Shown: positions 1 to 6,126, counted from the first letter of the stretch. The stretch is DNA of 6,825 nucleotides from Flavisolibacter sp. (GCA_017745135.1 JAGIAB010000082.1:1-6825), one strand, 5' to 3'. Notes: generated by a model from the letters alone, not told the origin. Translations and numbers: made by a program.

Positions 1-644
1 TTGCAGTACTCGGAACATTGATGTTAAGTTTCTACCTCACGTCTCTTTTTTTCATCTTTATTGTGCTTAACCTTATTGCAGGATTCTATGGTTTTAGTTT
101 ATGGAAGTTGCTTGGTTACATTAAAGCCGAAATTTTAATTGTACTTGGCGCCAGCAGCAGCGAGGCCGTACTTCCCAACCTAATGCAAAAACTGGAAGCT
201 GCAGGTTGCGACAGAAGCGTTGTTGGATTAGTAATTCCTACCGGTTATAGCTTTAACCTGGATGGAACGACGATTTATTTAAGCATGGCTGTTTTATTTA
301 TTTCGCAGGCTTTTAATATTCCACTTTCTATTGGCCAGCAGCTAACCATCATTGGGATTTTGATGCTCACCAGTAAAGGTGCTGCTGCAGTAACCGGGGG
401 AGGCTTTATCGTTCTTTCTTCTACATTGATCGCCATGAAAATTTTGCCTGTAGAAGGCCTTGCTATGCTCATTGGCATCGACCGGTTTATGAGCGAAGCA
501 AGAGCAATTACCAATATGATTGGAAATTCAGTTGCTACTGTTGTTATTGCAAAAAGTGAAAACGCGGTCAATATGGAAATATTTAAAAAAGTGGTAGAAG
601 GCAAGCCGACAAGTTTAAAGCTTGTTGAAGAACCGATTGATTGA
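1..644 (+). CDS. dctA: C-terminal part of DctA-type dicarboxylate/amino acid:cation symporter (5' end outside window)
   Basis: This inner-membrane secondary transporter of the DAACS family (sodium:dicarboxylate symporter fold) imports C4-dicarboxylates or acidic amino acids with Na+ or H+. The reading frame is open from base 3, so the start and the N-terminal half lie off the left edge. About 213 residues remain. Visible family signatures in order are the serine-rich hairpin motif GASSSEAVLPNL (from about base 147), PTGYSFNLDGT (near 240-269), SKGAAAVTGGGF (from about 372) and DRFMSEARAITNMIGN (from about 480), which carries the conserved substrate and cation-binding Asp/Arg/Asn region of TM8. 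The PTGYSFNLDGT form is typical of DctA rather than GltP, which favours dicarboxylates; the exact substrate is inferred. The C-terminus is short, as usual. No clear terminator hairpin follows, and the next gene starts about 510 bases downstream. Confidence 0.93.
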   Translation, partial: AVLGTLMLSFYLTSLFFIFIVLNLIAGFYGFSLWKLLGYIKAEILIVLGASSSEAVLPNLMQKLEAAGCDRSVVGLVIPTGYSFNLDGTTIYLSMAVLFISQAFNIPLSIGQQLTIIGILMLTSKGAAAVTGGGFIVLSSTLIAMKILPVEGLAMLIGIDRFMSEARAITNMIGNSVATVVIAKSENAVNMEIFKKVVEGKPTSLKLVEEPID

Positions 645-776
645 TTTTTATGAACCAACCTGCATTGCTGCTATTTGACTTGATTTGCGACGCTCCGTTC
701 ATCGTTCGGTAATTCTTATCATCAAAGTCCAAACAGTCTTTAACGGGTTTCAAAGATTATAACAGCAAAGTGTTTT

Positions 777-865
777 TTTGAACCACAGCGACACAAGGGA
801 CACAGAGAAACACGGAGGAAGCTCTCTCTGTGAAACTCCCTGCCTCCGTGTCTCCGTGGTTCAAA
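777..865. repeat. CAC-rich quasi-tandem and inverted repeat element, probably dispersed
   Basis: The outer arms are perfect 10-mers: TTTGAACCAC at 777-786 and GTGGTTCAAA at 856-865. Nested inside, ACACGGAGG (810-818) pairs with CCTCCGTGT (843-851). A third possible pairing is CACAGAGA (801-808) with TCTCTGTG (825-832). The left half is built of four degenerate 8-10 base units: CACAGCGA, CACAAGGGA, CACAGAGAAA and CACGGAGGA (784-819). The right half carries related units on the opposite strand. From general knowledge, sequences of the type CCACagAGaCACagAG occur between genes in unrelated bacteria and give rise to spurious 'RRHGGREFHR'-like predicted proteins. The minus-strand translation here shows exactly such a string. 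The function is unknown. Confidence 0.72.
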
Positions 866-1120
866 CTTCCTGGGATGGAAAAGTCTTTCAATCAGCAATG
901 AAACTTTCGCTATGCTCAATAAAGTTCTGAACGGTGCAGTGAGTGACACAACCGGTGGCGATAGTAGCAATTTGCCGGCAACAGAATAACTCTTCTCTCT
1001 CATCCGGAAGAGCTTCCTTTCAAAATCCTGTTTTGGGCATCGTAGTTTAGCGCTTTTTTTGGTAGCCATCATCATCTAATAAACTAATGAAAGTCATCCT
1101 TAAAAATTTTGAAACTTCTT

Positions 1121-1128
1121 TAACTTCG
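1121..1128 (+). promoter_or_regulatory. Putative -7 promoter element for gap
   Basis: TAACTTCG matches seven of the eight positions of the Bacteroidota -7 consensus TAnnTTTG and lies 29 bases before the gap ATG. That would give a short AT-rich leader. I see no clear -33 TTTG at the usual spacing of about 19 bases. The nearest TTTG (1108-1111) is only 9 bases away, so the assignment rests on the -7 element and its position. Confidence 0.35.
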
Positions 1129-1157
1129 CCCCGCATTAAAAAATTAAAATTTGAATT

Positions 1158-2171
1158 ATGAGTACAGTTAAAGTTGCCATAAATGGATTTGGCCGCATCG
1201 GTCGTCTCGTTTATCGCCAGATCTATAATATGGAAGGCATTGATGTAGTTGCTATCAATGATCTCACCAGTCCTAAGGTTTTAGCACACTTGCTGAAATA
1301 CGATACCGCACAGGGCCGTTTTGGTCAGGATGTAAAGGCAACTGAAAATTCGATTCTGGTAAATGGAGAAGAAATAAAGATATATGCTCAAAAAGATCCT
1401 GCTCAAATTCCATGGGGCGATCACCAGGTAGATGTTGTACTGGAGTGTACAGGCTTCTTCACCGATAAAGCAAAAGCTGAAGCTCACTTAAAAGCAGGCG
1501 CTAAAAAAGTTGTGATCTCTGCACCGGCAACCGGTGATTTGAAAACAATTGTATTCAATGTAAACCACGATATTCTGGATGGCTCTGAAAGCATCATTTC
1601 CTGTGCATCTTGTACTACCAACTGTTTAGCTCCAATGGCTAAAGTGCTGGATGATACTTTCGGTATTGTAAATGGTTTGATGACTACCATCCATGCTTAT
1701 ACGAATGATCAAAATACACAAGACGCTCCTCACCCGAAAGGCGATTTGAGAAGAGCAAGAGCTGCTGCTCAAAATATTGTTCCGAACAGTACAGGTGCCG
1801 CCAAGGCAATTGGTTTGGTATTGCCTGGCCTAAAAGGTAAACTGGACGGTTCTGCTCAACGTGTTCCTACACTTACAGGTTCAATTACTGAGTTGACTGC
1901 TATTGTCAGCAAGAAAACCACTAAGGAAGAAATCAATGCTGCTATGAAAGCAGCAGCTAACGAAAGCTATGGTTATACCGAAGATGAAATCGTAAGCAGT
2001 GACATCATCGGAAGTAATTATGGCAGCTTGTTTGATGCGACTCAAACAAGAGTTCAAACCGTTGGTGATTCACAATTGGTAAGAGTGGTTAGCTGGTATG
2101 ATAACGAGGCCAGTTATGTAGCACAGTTGGTACGCACCGTACACTACTTCGCTCAACTGATTCAAAAATAA
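1158..2171 (+). CDS. gap: Type I glyceraldehyde-3-phosphate dehydrogenase (GAPDH)
   Basis: This cytoplasmic glycolytic enzyme converts glyceraldehyde-3-phosphate, NAD+ and phosphate to 1,3-bisphosphoglycerate. It has 337 residues, a normal length for the family. The Rossmann nucleotide-binding motif INGFGRIGR is at residues 8-16. Asp35, after the second strand (INDLT), is the residue typical of NAD rather than NADP preference. The active-site motif SCASCTTNCLAP covers residues 148-159, with catalytic Cys152, and the partner is His179 in TTIHAYTNDQ. DLRRARAAAQNIVPNSTGAAKA (196-217) and the C-terminal WYDNEASYVAQLVRTV (313-328) complete the fold. The last motif has Ala where Met is usual (NEMSY). 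The start is the ATG behind an A/T-rich leader with no Shine-Dalgarno sequence, as is common in this phylum. pgk, the next enzyme in the pathway, follows after 61 bases, with a terminator in between. Confidence 0.98.
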   Translation: MSTVKVAINGFGRIGRLVYRQIYNMEGIDVVAINDLTSPKVLAHLLKYDTAQGRFGQDVKATENSILVNGEEIKIYAQKDPAQIPWGDHQVDVVLECTGFFTDKAKAEAHLKAGAKKVVISAPATGDLKTIVFNVNHDILDGSESIISCASCTTNCLAPMAKVLDDTFGIVNGLMTTIHAYTNDQNTQDAPHPKGDLRRARAAAQNIVPNSTGAAKAIGLVLPGLKGKLDGSAQRVPTLTGSITELTAIVSKKTTKEEINAAMKAAANESYGYTEDEIVSSDIIGSNYGSLFDATQTRVQTVGDSQLVRVVSWYDNEASYVAQLVRTVHYFAQLIQK

Positions 2172-2181
2172 AGACCACTGG

Positions 2182-2210
2182 ACCCCGATACGAAAGTGTT
2201 GGGGTTTTTT
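2182..2210 (+). terminator. Intrinsic terminator after gap, with GAAA tetraloop
   Basis: A 10-pair stem joins 2182-2191 (ACCCCGATAC) and 2196-2205 (GTGTTGGGGT), including two G-U wobbles. It is closed by C-G around a GAAA loop (2192-2195), a GNRA tetraloop. The strand continues as TTTTTT (2205-2210). This has the full form of a Rho-independent terminator. It sits in the 61-base spacer before pgk, so it would make gap more abundant than pgk or require read-through or a second promoter for pgk. Confidence 0.82.
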
Positions 2211-2232
2211 ATCTCAACTCAAAACCAAAGTC

Positions 2233-3429
2233 ATGAGCAAGTTCCAGGATTTTAATTTTAAAGGAAAGAAGGCATTGATCCGTGTTGACTTCAACGTTCC
2301 TCTTGATAAAGCATACAACATTACAGACGATACAAGAATCAGGGCAGCGGTTCCAACCATCAAAAAGATTTTGAAAGATGGAGGCAGTGCTATTTTAATG
2401 TCGCACTTTGGCAGACCCAAAGAAGGCCCGGCAGAAAAATATTCACTGAAACATTTATTGGGCCGTGTTAGTGAATTGCTGGGTACTGAAGTTGAATTTG
2501 CCAATGATTGCATTGGTGAAGAAGCGGTTGAAAAAGCAAAGGCCTTACAACCCGGACAAGTTTTACTGCTGGAAAACCTGCGCTTTTATAAAGAAGAAGA
2601 AAAAGGTGATGAAGGCTTTGCCGAAAAATTATCAAAGCTTGGCGATGTATACGTTAACGATGCTTTTGGTACGGCACACAGGGCGCATGCATCGACTGCA
2701 GTGATTGCAAAATTCTTTTCCAGGGAAAATAAAATGTTTGGCTTGCTGATGGAAGGTGAAGTAAGCAGTGCAGAAAAAGTATTGCACAGCGCTGAAAAAC
2801 CTTTCACTGCTATTATTGGCGGGGCAAAAGTTTCCGATAAAATTCTCATCATTGAAAATTTATTGGAAAGAGCAACAGATATTATCATTGGTGGTGGTAT
2901 GGCGTACACTTTCTTTAAAGCCATGGGCGGACAAATTGGTAAATCATTGGTGGAAGAAGACCGTCTCGATACCGCAAAAGATCTTTTGAAAAAAGCAGAA
3001 GCAAAAGGTGTTTCCATTCATCTTCCCTCTGACTCTATCATTGCCGACAAATTTGCTGAAGATGCAGAGATCTCTTCTGCATTGAGTAATACCATTCCTG
3101 ATGGATGGATGGGATTGGACATTGGACAGATGGCTTGTGAGATGTTCACTAAAGTCATTCTCGATTCCAAAACCATTTTATGGAATGGCCCGATGGGAGT
3201 TTTTGAGATGCAAAAATTCCAGCATGGAACCAAATGCGTGGCACAAGCTATTGCAGAAGCAACTGAAAAAGGAGCTTTCTCATTAATTGGTGGTGGCGAC
3301 AGTGTTTCTGCCATCAATCAATTTGGTTTTGCGGATAAAGTGAGCTATGTATCTACAGGTGGCGGAGCAATGCTGGAATATTTTGAAGGAAAAGAACTGC
3401 CGGGCATCGCTGCCATTAAAAATGCTTAA
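2233..3429 (+). CDS. pgk: Phosphoglycerate kinase
   Basis: This cytoplasmic enzyme transfers the acyl phosphate of 1,3-bisphosphoglycerate to ADP, giving 3-phosphoglycerate and ATP, the step directly after GAPDH. It has 398 residues, the usual length for bacterial monomeric PGK. The N-domain substrate-binding motifs are RVDFNVP (17-23), HFGRPK (58-63), NLRFY (115-119) and NDAFGTAHRAHAST (142-155). The C-domain nucleotide-binding motifs are GGAKVSDK (196-203), LWNGPMGVFE (316-325), GGGDSVSA (353-360) and STGGGAMLE (374-382). All landmark motifs are present. The ATG follows an A-rich stretch with no strong ribosome site. I see no distinct promoter in the 22 bases between the gap terminator and this start, so read-through from gap is the likely source of transcription. 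Confidence 0.98.
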   Translation: MSKFQDFNFKGKKALIRVDFNVPLDKAYNITDDTRIRAAVPTIKKILKDGGSAILMSHFGRPKEGPAEKYSLKHLLGRVSELLGTEVEFANDCIGEEAVEKAKALQPGQVLLLENLRFYKEEEKGDEGFAEKLSKLGDVYVNDAFGTAHRAHASTAVIAKFFSRENKMFGLLMEGEVSSAEKVLHSAEKPFTAIIGGAKVSDKILIIENLLERATDIIIGGGMAYTFFKAMGGQIGKSLVEEDRLDTAKDLLKKAEAKGVSIHLPSDSIIADKFAEDAEISSALSNTIPDGWMGLDIGQMACEMFTKVILDSKTILWNGPMGVFEMQKFQHGTKCVAQAIAEATEKGAFSLIGGGDSVSAINQFGFADKVSYVSTGGGAMLEYFEGKELPGIAAIKNA

Positions 3430-3457
3430 ACTATTTTAAGATTGTGCTTCTATGACA

Positions 3458-3490
3458 GAATTACACACCACTGAACATGGTGTGTAATTT
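3458..3490 (+). terminator. Hairpin terminator after pgk
   Basis: A perfect 12-base inverted repeat pairs AATTACACACCA (3459-3470) with TGGTGTGTAATT (3478-3489). A G-U pair can extend it, and the loop is 7 bases (CTGAACA). It lies about 30 bases after the pgk stop. The trailing U-run is weak (TTTGTTAT), so efficiency is uncertain, but stem quality and position fit the end of the gap-pgk transcript. Confidence 0.68.
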
Positions 3491-3505
3491 GTTATAGACC
3501 CTACC

Positions 3506-3520
3506 GTACTTTTCAAGTAC
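3506..3520. promoter_or_regulatory. Short perfect palindrome in the probable lemA promoter
   Basis: GTACTT (3506-3511) and AAGTAC (3515-3520) form a perfect 6-base inverted repeat around TTC. The string TACTTTTC (3507-3514) inside it matches the Bacteroidota -7 consensus TAnnTTTG except for the last base. A TTTG at 3488-3491 could be the -33 box, but its spacing of 15 bases is short. The palindrome sits 24 bases before the lemA ATG. It could be an operator or a small leader hairpin; both roles are inferred. Confidence 0.3.
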
Positions 3521-3544
3521 ATTTAAACAATAAAAAACTAAAAC

Positions 3545-4138
3545 ATGAGACGCAGAAGTCCTATTCTCTGGGTTGTACTTGGCTTGATCGCCATTTTATT
3601 TTTTTGGGGATGTAATCAGCAGCGTGGATTAGCAACCGCAGATACTAACGTTCAAAATGCATGGAGTAATGTAGAAACCAACTACCAGCGCCGAATGGAT
3701 TTATATAACAGCGTAGTAAAAACTATACAAGGTTCAGCTAATTTTGAAAAAGGCACTTTGACGGATGTAATCAATGCAAGAGCACGTGCTACTTCGGTAA
3801 GGGTAGATCTAAATGATTCAACAAGCCTGCAACAATTTCAACAGGCACAGGCACAATTGCAAGGCTCATTCAGTCGTTTGATGGCTGTTGCGGAAGCTTA
3901 CCCTCAGTTACAAACCACACAGGCTTTCCGCGACTTTCAAACACAAATTGAAGGAACAGAAAATCGTATTAATGTGGCCAGAAGAGATTTTAATAGTGCA
4001 GTCAATGCTTATAATCTCAAAGTGAGGTTATTCCCAAATAATATTTTTGCAGGACTTCTTGGTTATCATCAAAGGGCATTTTACAAAGCTGATCCGGCAA
4101 GTCAAAATCCTCCTGACATCAATTTCGATATTAAATAA
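3545..4138 (+). CDS. lemA: LemA family protein
   Basis: LemA proteins are envelope-anchored helical-bundle proteins with a short N-terminal membrane segment. Their molecular function is not established. The 197 residues begin with basic MRRR and a hydrophobic segment (about 7-22) ending WGC, with Cys23 a possible lipidation site. The LemA core follows: VQNAWSNVETNYQRRMDL (36-53), TLTDVINARARATSV (71-85), and LMAVAEAYPQLQTTQAFRDF (112-131) continuing into the helix IEGTENRINVARRDFNSAVNAYN (135-157). Where many relatives read LIPNLV after QRRxD, this one reads LYNSVV. The sequence ends in a polar tail. The stop codon overlaps the next ATG in TAATG, which suggests translational coupling with the TPM gene downstream. 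The start lies after an A-rich leader without a Shine-Dalgarno sequence. Confidence 0.94.
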   Translation: MRRRSPILWVVLGLIAILFFWGCNQQRGLATADTNVQNAWSNVETNYQRRMDLYNSVVKTIQGSANFEKGTLTDVINARARATSVRVDLNDSTSLQQFQQAQAQLQGSFSRLMAVAEAYPQLQTTQAFRDFQTQIEGTENRINVARRDFNSAVNAYNLKVRLFPNNIFAGLLGYHQRAFYKADPASQNPPDINFDIK

Positions 4139-4599
4139 TGAAGATTTTTCCCTGGCAAACGAAAAAAGATTTCTTCACGGCAGAAGAGCAACAGCAGTTG
4201 GTTGAAGCCATTCAAAAAGCCGAACAGCAAACGAGTGGCGAAGTGAGGATTTTTGTGGAATCGAAATGCAGATATGTGAATGCTCTGGATAGGGCACAGG
4301 AAATTTTTTTCAGCCTGAAGATGAATGAAACCGAGTTGCGCAACGGCACTCTTATTTATGTTGCTGTAAAGGACAAACAGGCTGCAGTATTTGGTGATGA
4401 AGGCATTCATCAAAAAGTGGGTCAGAAATATTGGGAGGAAGAAGTAAAAAAAATGTTGCTTCTATTCAGAAATCAAAAATTAGCCGACGGTATTTGCCAG
4501 GCAATCCTCGATCTGGGCGAAGCCCTTAAATTGTATTTTCCCTATAATTCAGATACAGATAAAAATGAGCTGCCCGATGAAATTGTTTTTGGCAGGTAA
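4138..4599 (+). CDS. Small soluble TPM-domain protein
   Basis: This 153-residue protein consists almost entirely of one TPM domain, the fold found in the plant TLP18.3 proteins and in YgcG-like bacterial proteins. It has no signal peptide or membrane segment, so it is probably cytoplasmic or membrane-associated through partners. Recognisable parts are the N-terminal helix FFTAEEQQQLVEAIQKAE (12-29), SGEVRIFVES (33-42), the core strand pair NGTLIYVAVKDKQAAVFGDEGI (69-90), and the C-terminal LPDEIVFG (145-152), an ending I recall from short TPM proteins in Bacteroidota. Some TPM proteins have been reported to have phosphatase activity, but no catalytic claim can be made from sequence here. The start overlaps the lemA stop by one base, and the next gene begins three bases after the stop. 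Confidence 0.9.
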   Translation: MKIFPWQTKKDFFTAEEQQQLVEAIQKAEQQTSGEVRIFVESKCRYVNALDRAQEIFFSLKMNETELRNGTLIYVAVKDKQAAVFGDEGIHQKVGQKYWEEEVKKMLLLFRNQKLADGICQAILDLGEALKLYFPYNSDTDKNELPDEIVFGR

Positions 4600-4602
4600 A
4601 GA

Positions 4603-5430
4603 ATGAAGAAATTAGCACTGGTCATAAGCTTGTTGTTCTCTGTTTGTGCATTTGCGCAGATTGATAAAGTAGTTCCAAAAAGACCAACCCCTCCGCGATT
4701 GGTAAATGATTTTGCCAATCTTCTAACACAAGATCAAGTTGATGCGCTGGAAAGAAAGCTGGTAGCTTATGATGACAGCACCTCTAATCAAATAGCTATC
4801 GTAATTCTTCCAACAATTACAGCTAATGGTGAAGAGTATCCAATTGAAGATGTTGCGTTAAAGATCCTGAGAGATTGGGGAGTTGGCAATCGAAAGAATA
4901 ACAATGGTATTGTTCTTTTGGCAGCTATGGAAGAACGCAAACTTCGAATAGAAGTGGGTTATGGTTTGGAAGGCGTGATACCCGACATTACAGCAAAGGC
5001 CATCATTGAAAATGATTTGCGTCCGAATTTCCGTAACCAGGAATATTACCGTGGTTTTGATGCAGCAATTAATTCAATAATGGAGGCTGCAAGAGGTGAA
5101 TACAAAGCACCCGAAGGATATAGAAATAGAGGTGGGGAGGACAAGGGTGTAAGCATTGGCAGGATCATTGTCGGCATTATTATTTTGATCGTTATTCTTA
5201 GCATGTTTGGCGGTGGTGGAAGCAGGGGTGGAGGATATATGTCACGCAAAGGAAGCGGATGGCTAGGCCCCTTCATCCTGGGAGATATGTTGGGAAGGGC
5301 GAGCCGGGGAGGTGGTTTTGGCGGCGGTGGCTGGTCCGGAGGAGGTGGAGGCTGGTCAGGCGGTGGCGGAGGTTTTGGAGGCTTTGGCGGTGGAAGCGGT
5401 GGCGGTGGTGGCGCCAGCGGCGGATGGTAA
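4603..5430 (+). CDS. Secreted, membrane-anchored TPM-domain protein with Gly-rich tail (YgcG-like)
   Basis: This 275-residue envelope protein has four parts. A signal peptide (1-18, likely cut at AFA|Q) is followed by a TPM domain (about 33-165). Family marks in that domain are VNDFANLLTQDQ (34-45), DWGVGNRKNNNGIVLL (91-106) and RIEVGYGLEGVIPD (115-128). One transmembrane helix (about 186-202, IGRIIVGIIILIVILSM) comes next. The C-terminal tail is very rich in Gly, Ser and Trp (204-275) and includes WSGGGGG twice in tandem (244-257). The topology predicted is TPM domain in the periplasm and tail on the cytoplasmic side. The tail is a recurrent feature of this family and is not an assembly artefact. 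The gene starts three bases after the previous stop, preceded by the purine-rich AGGTAAAG. The cytoplasmic partner may be the soluble TPM protein encoded just upstream; this is inference. Confidence 0.93.
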   Translation: MKKLALVISLLFSVCAFAQIDKVVPKRPTPPRLVNDFANLLTQDQVDALERKLVAYDDSTSNQIAIVILPTITANGEEYPIEDVALKILRDWGVGNRKNNNGIVLLAAMEERKLRIEVGYGLEGVIPDITAKAIIENDLRPNFRNQEYYRGFDAAINSIMEAARGEYKAPEGYRNRGGEDKGVSIGRIIVGIIILIVILSMFGGGGSRGGGYMSRKGSGWLGPFILGDMLGRASRGGGFGGGGWSGGGGGWSGGGGGFGGFGGGSGGGGGASGGW

Positions 5431-5440
5431 AAATATTGTT

Positions 5441-5668
5441 ATGAGAGAGTATGTTATTGAAGTTTCCAAAATTGAAGAATTGCAAACACTAAATGATAAG
5501 AATGAACTGGAAACCATTTTCTTCAGGGCAAAAAGCACTATCGTAAATGGAGAAAAAGTGCTTCTTGTTCGGAAAGATAAAAATGGGAAGAGTGAAAAGT
5601 TTGATGAACTCAGTACTGAAGATGAATTGGAGCAATACCGGCAAAGGGTCTTCAGGTACCTGCACTAA
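5441..5668 (+). CDS. Conserved-looking small hypothetical protein, 75 residues
   Basis: I do not recognise a named family. The product is a small, highly charged soluble protein (many Glu, Lys, Asp and Arg) with no signal peptide or membrane segment. The middle part, FFRAKSTIVNGEKVLLVRKDKNGKS, alternates like a beta hairpin, and the ends look helical (IEELQTLNDKNELE and STEDELEQYRQRVFRYL). The start is the ATG ten bases after the TPM gene stop. An upstream GTG in the same frame would add residues read out of frame through the Gly-rich tail of the preceding gene and is rejected. Codon use and spacing support a real gene that may be the fourth member of the lemA cluster. No terminator hairpin is obvious directly after it. 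Confidence 0.68.
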   Translation: MREYVIEVSKIEELQTLNDKNELETIFFRAKSTIVNGEKVLLVRKDKNGKSEKFDELSTEDELEQYRQRVFRYLH

Positions 5669-5817
5669 CGTTGTCGCATGGGTGAACACAAAACTACTCC
5701 CCTCAAACTTTAATTATTTGTAATAATTGACAACAATCAGTTTCTAAACTGGTGATTCAGCACTCTTGATTGACTTTTGTCATGAATTGAAATTAAGCCT
5801 CTATCTACTTTGTGTGT

Positions 5818-6072
5818 ATGAACAATTTTACAACACACATCCCGCACGGAAACAAATTACTGGATGTCCATTTCAGGAAAGTGGCTTGTCCCAGTGGCAA
5901 ATATTTCGTGGAAGTAAATTCCGGCGAGTCAGTTGTCGCGATGTTTGAAATGCAAAAAGACCATTATAATAAATGGAAGGTAACGCATCCCATTCCGGAA
6001 TGGCTGATCAATATGGAATCTCATTTAGCGCAAGTAATTGCAAGAAATCAATTTGCTTCTTCGGCTGAATAG
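5818..6072 (+). CDS. Small hypothetical protein, 84 residues
   Basis: I do not recognise the family. It is a soluble, mixed alpha/beta-looking protein with no signal peptide or membrane segment. A possible beta-rich N-terminal half (LLDVHFRKVACPSGKYFVEVNSGESVVAMFEMQKDHYNKWKVT) precedes a helix near the C-terminus (EWLINMESHLAQVIARNQ). I chose the ATG at 5818; a GTG at 5812 in the same frame would add two residues. No Shine-Dalgarno sequence is visible. TACTTTG at 5806-5812 resembles a -7 element, but it is too close for a normal leader, so the promoter is unresolved. The 149 bases separating it from the preceding gene suggest a separate transcript. It ends just before a bidirectional terminator and faces htpG. 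Confidence 0.65.
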   Translation: MNNFTTHIPHGNKLLDVHFRKVACPSGKYFVEVNSGESVVAMFEMQKDHYNKWKVTHPIPEWLINMESHLAQVIARNQFASSAE

Positions 6073-6097
6073 TAAACACATGAAATTGCTTACAAAG

Positions 6098-6126
6098 AAA
6101 ATCCCGCTAGAAGCAGCGGGATTTTT
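6098..6126. terminator. Bidirectional intrinsic terminator between the 84-residue gene and htpG
   Basis: A perfect 11-base inverted repeat pairs AAAATCCCGCT (6098-6108) with AGCGGGATTTT (6115-6125) around a 6-base loop (AGAAGC). The plus strand continues in T residues (ATTTTTATT). The complementary strand reads AGCGGGATTTTCTTTG, so both directions carry a U-rich tail. It lies 25 bases after the small + gene and 22 bases beyond the htpG stop, serving both convergent genes. Confidence 0.88.

Larger units (their letters stand above)
645..1157. other. Long intergenic region between dctA and gap
   Basis: About 510 bases with no convincing protein gene. It holds the CAC-rich inverted repeat at 777-865 and a probable -7 promoter element for gap near 1121. 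The rest (645-776 and 866-1100) has no strong structure that I can see. A minus-strand reading frame covers most of 740-1075, but it runs straight through the repeat and its amino-acid composition comes from that repeat, so I treat it as spurious. A plus-strand mini-ORF with an ATG at 912 and a stop at 987-989 encodes only 25 residues and has no family I recognise. Confidence 0.75.

Noticed and set aside
275..658. Minus-strand frame of 127 codons opposite dctA
   Set aside because: It is fully antisense to conserved transporter motifs and has no independent coding support.
693..704. Direct repeat CGTTC-AT-CGTTC
   Set aside because: A single short direct repeat with no further copies nearby; expected by chance.
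740..1075. Minus-strand reading frame of 111 codons in the dctA-gap spacer
   Set aside because: It runs through the CAC-rich repeat and contains the RRHGGREFHR-like string typical of false predictions over such elements. There is no start context and no coding-like composition outside the repeat.
2586..3017. Minus-strand frame of 143 codons within pgk
   Set aside because: It is antisense to conserved PGK motifs and has a Ser/Pro/Ala-biased composition typical of a shadow frame.
5212..5427. GGN-rich stretch considered as a DNA tandem repeat or assembly artefact
   Set aside because: It is coding, in frame, with varied codons and interspersed Trp, Phe, Ser and Arg, and this kind of tail is usual in the TPM/YgcG family.
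5312..5440. In-frame upstream extension of the 75-residue gene, starting at a GTG inside the preceding gene
   Set aside because: The extra residues are an out-of-frame reading of the Gly-rich tail (Ala/Val/Glu-rich). The ATG at 5441 sits exactly where an operon neighbour should start.
5046..5538. Several frames on both strands over the Gly-rich tail region
   Set aside because: They are long only because the GGN-rich DNA lacks stop codons in other frames. The frame giving signal peptide, TPM domain and Gly-rich tail explains the sequence.
5712..5728. AT-only palindrome AATTATT-TGT-AATAATT in the spacer after the 75-residue gene
   Set aside because: The 7-base arms of A and T only are too weak and too likely by chance in AT-rich DNA. 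There is no adjacent T-run to make a terminator.
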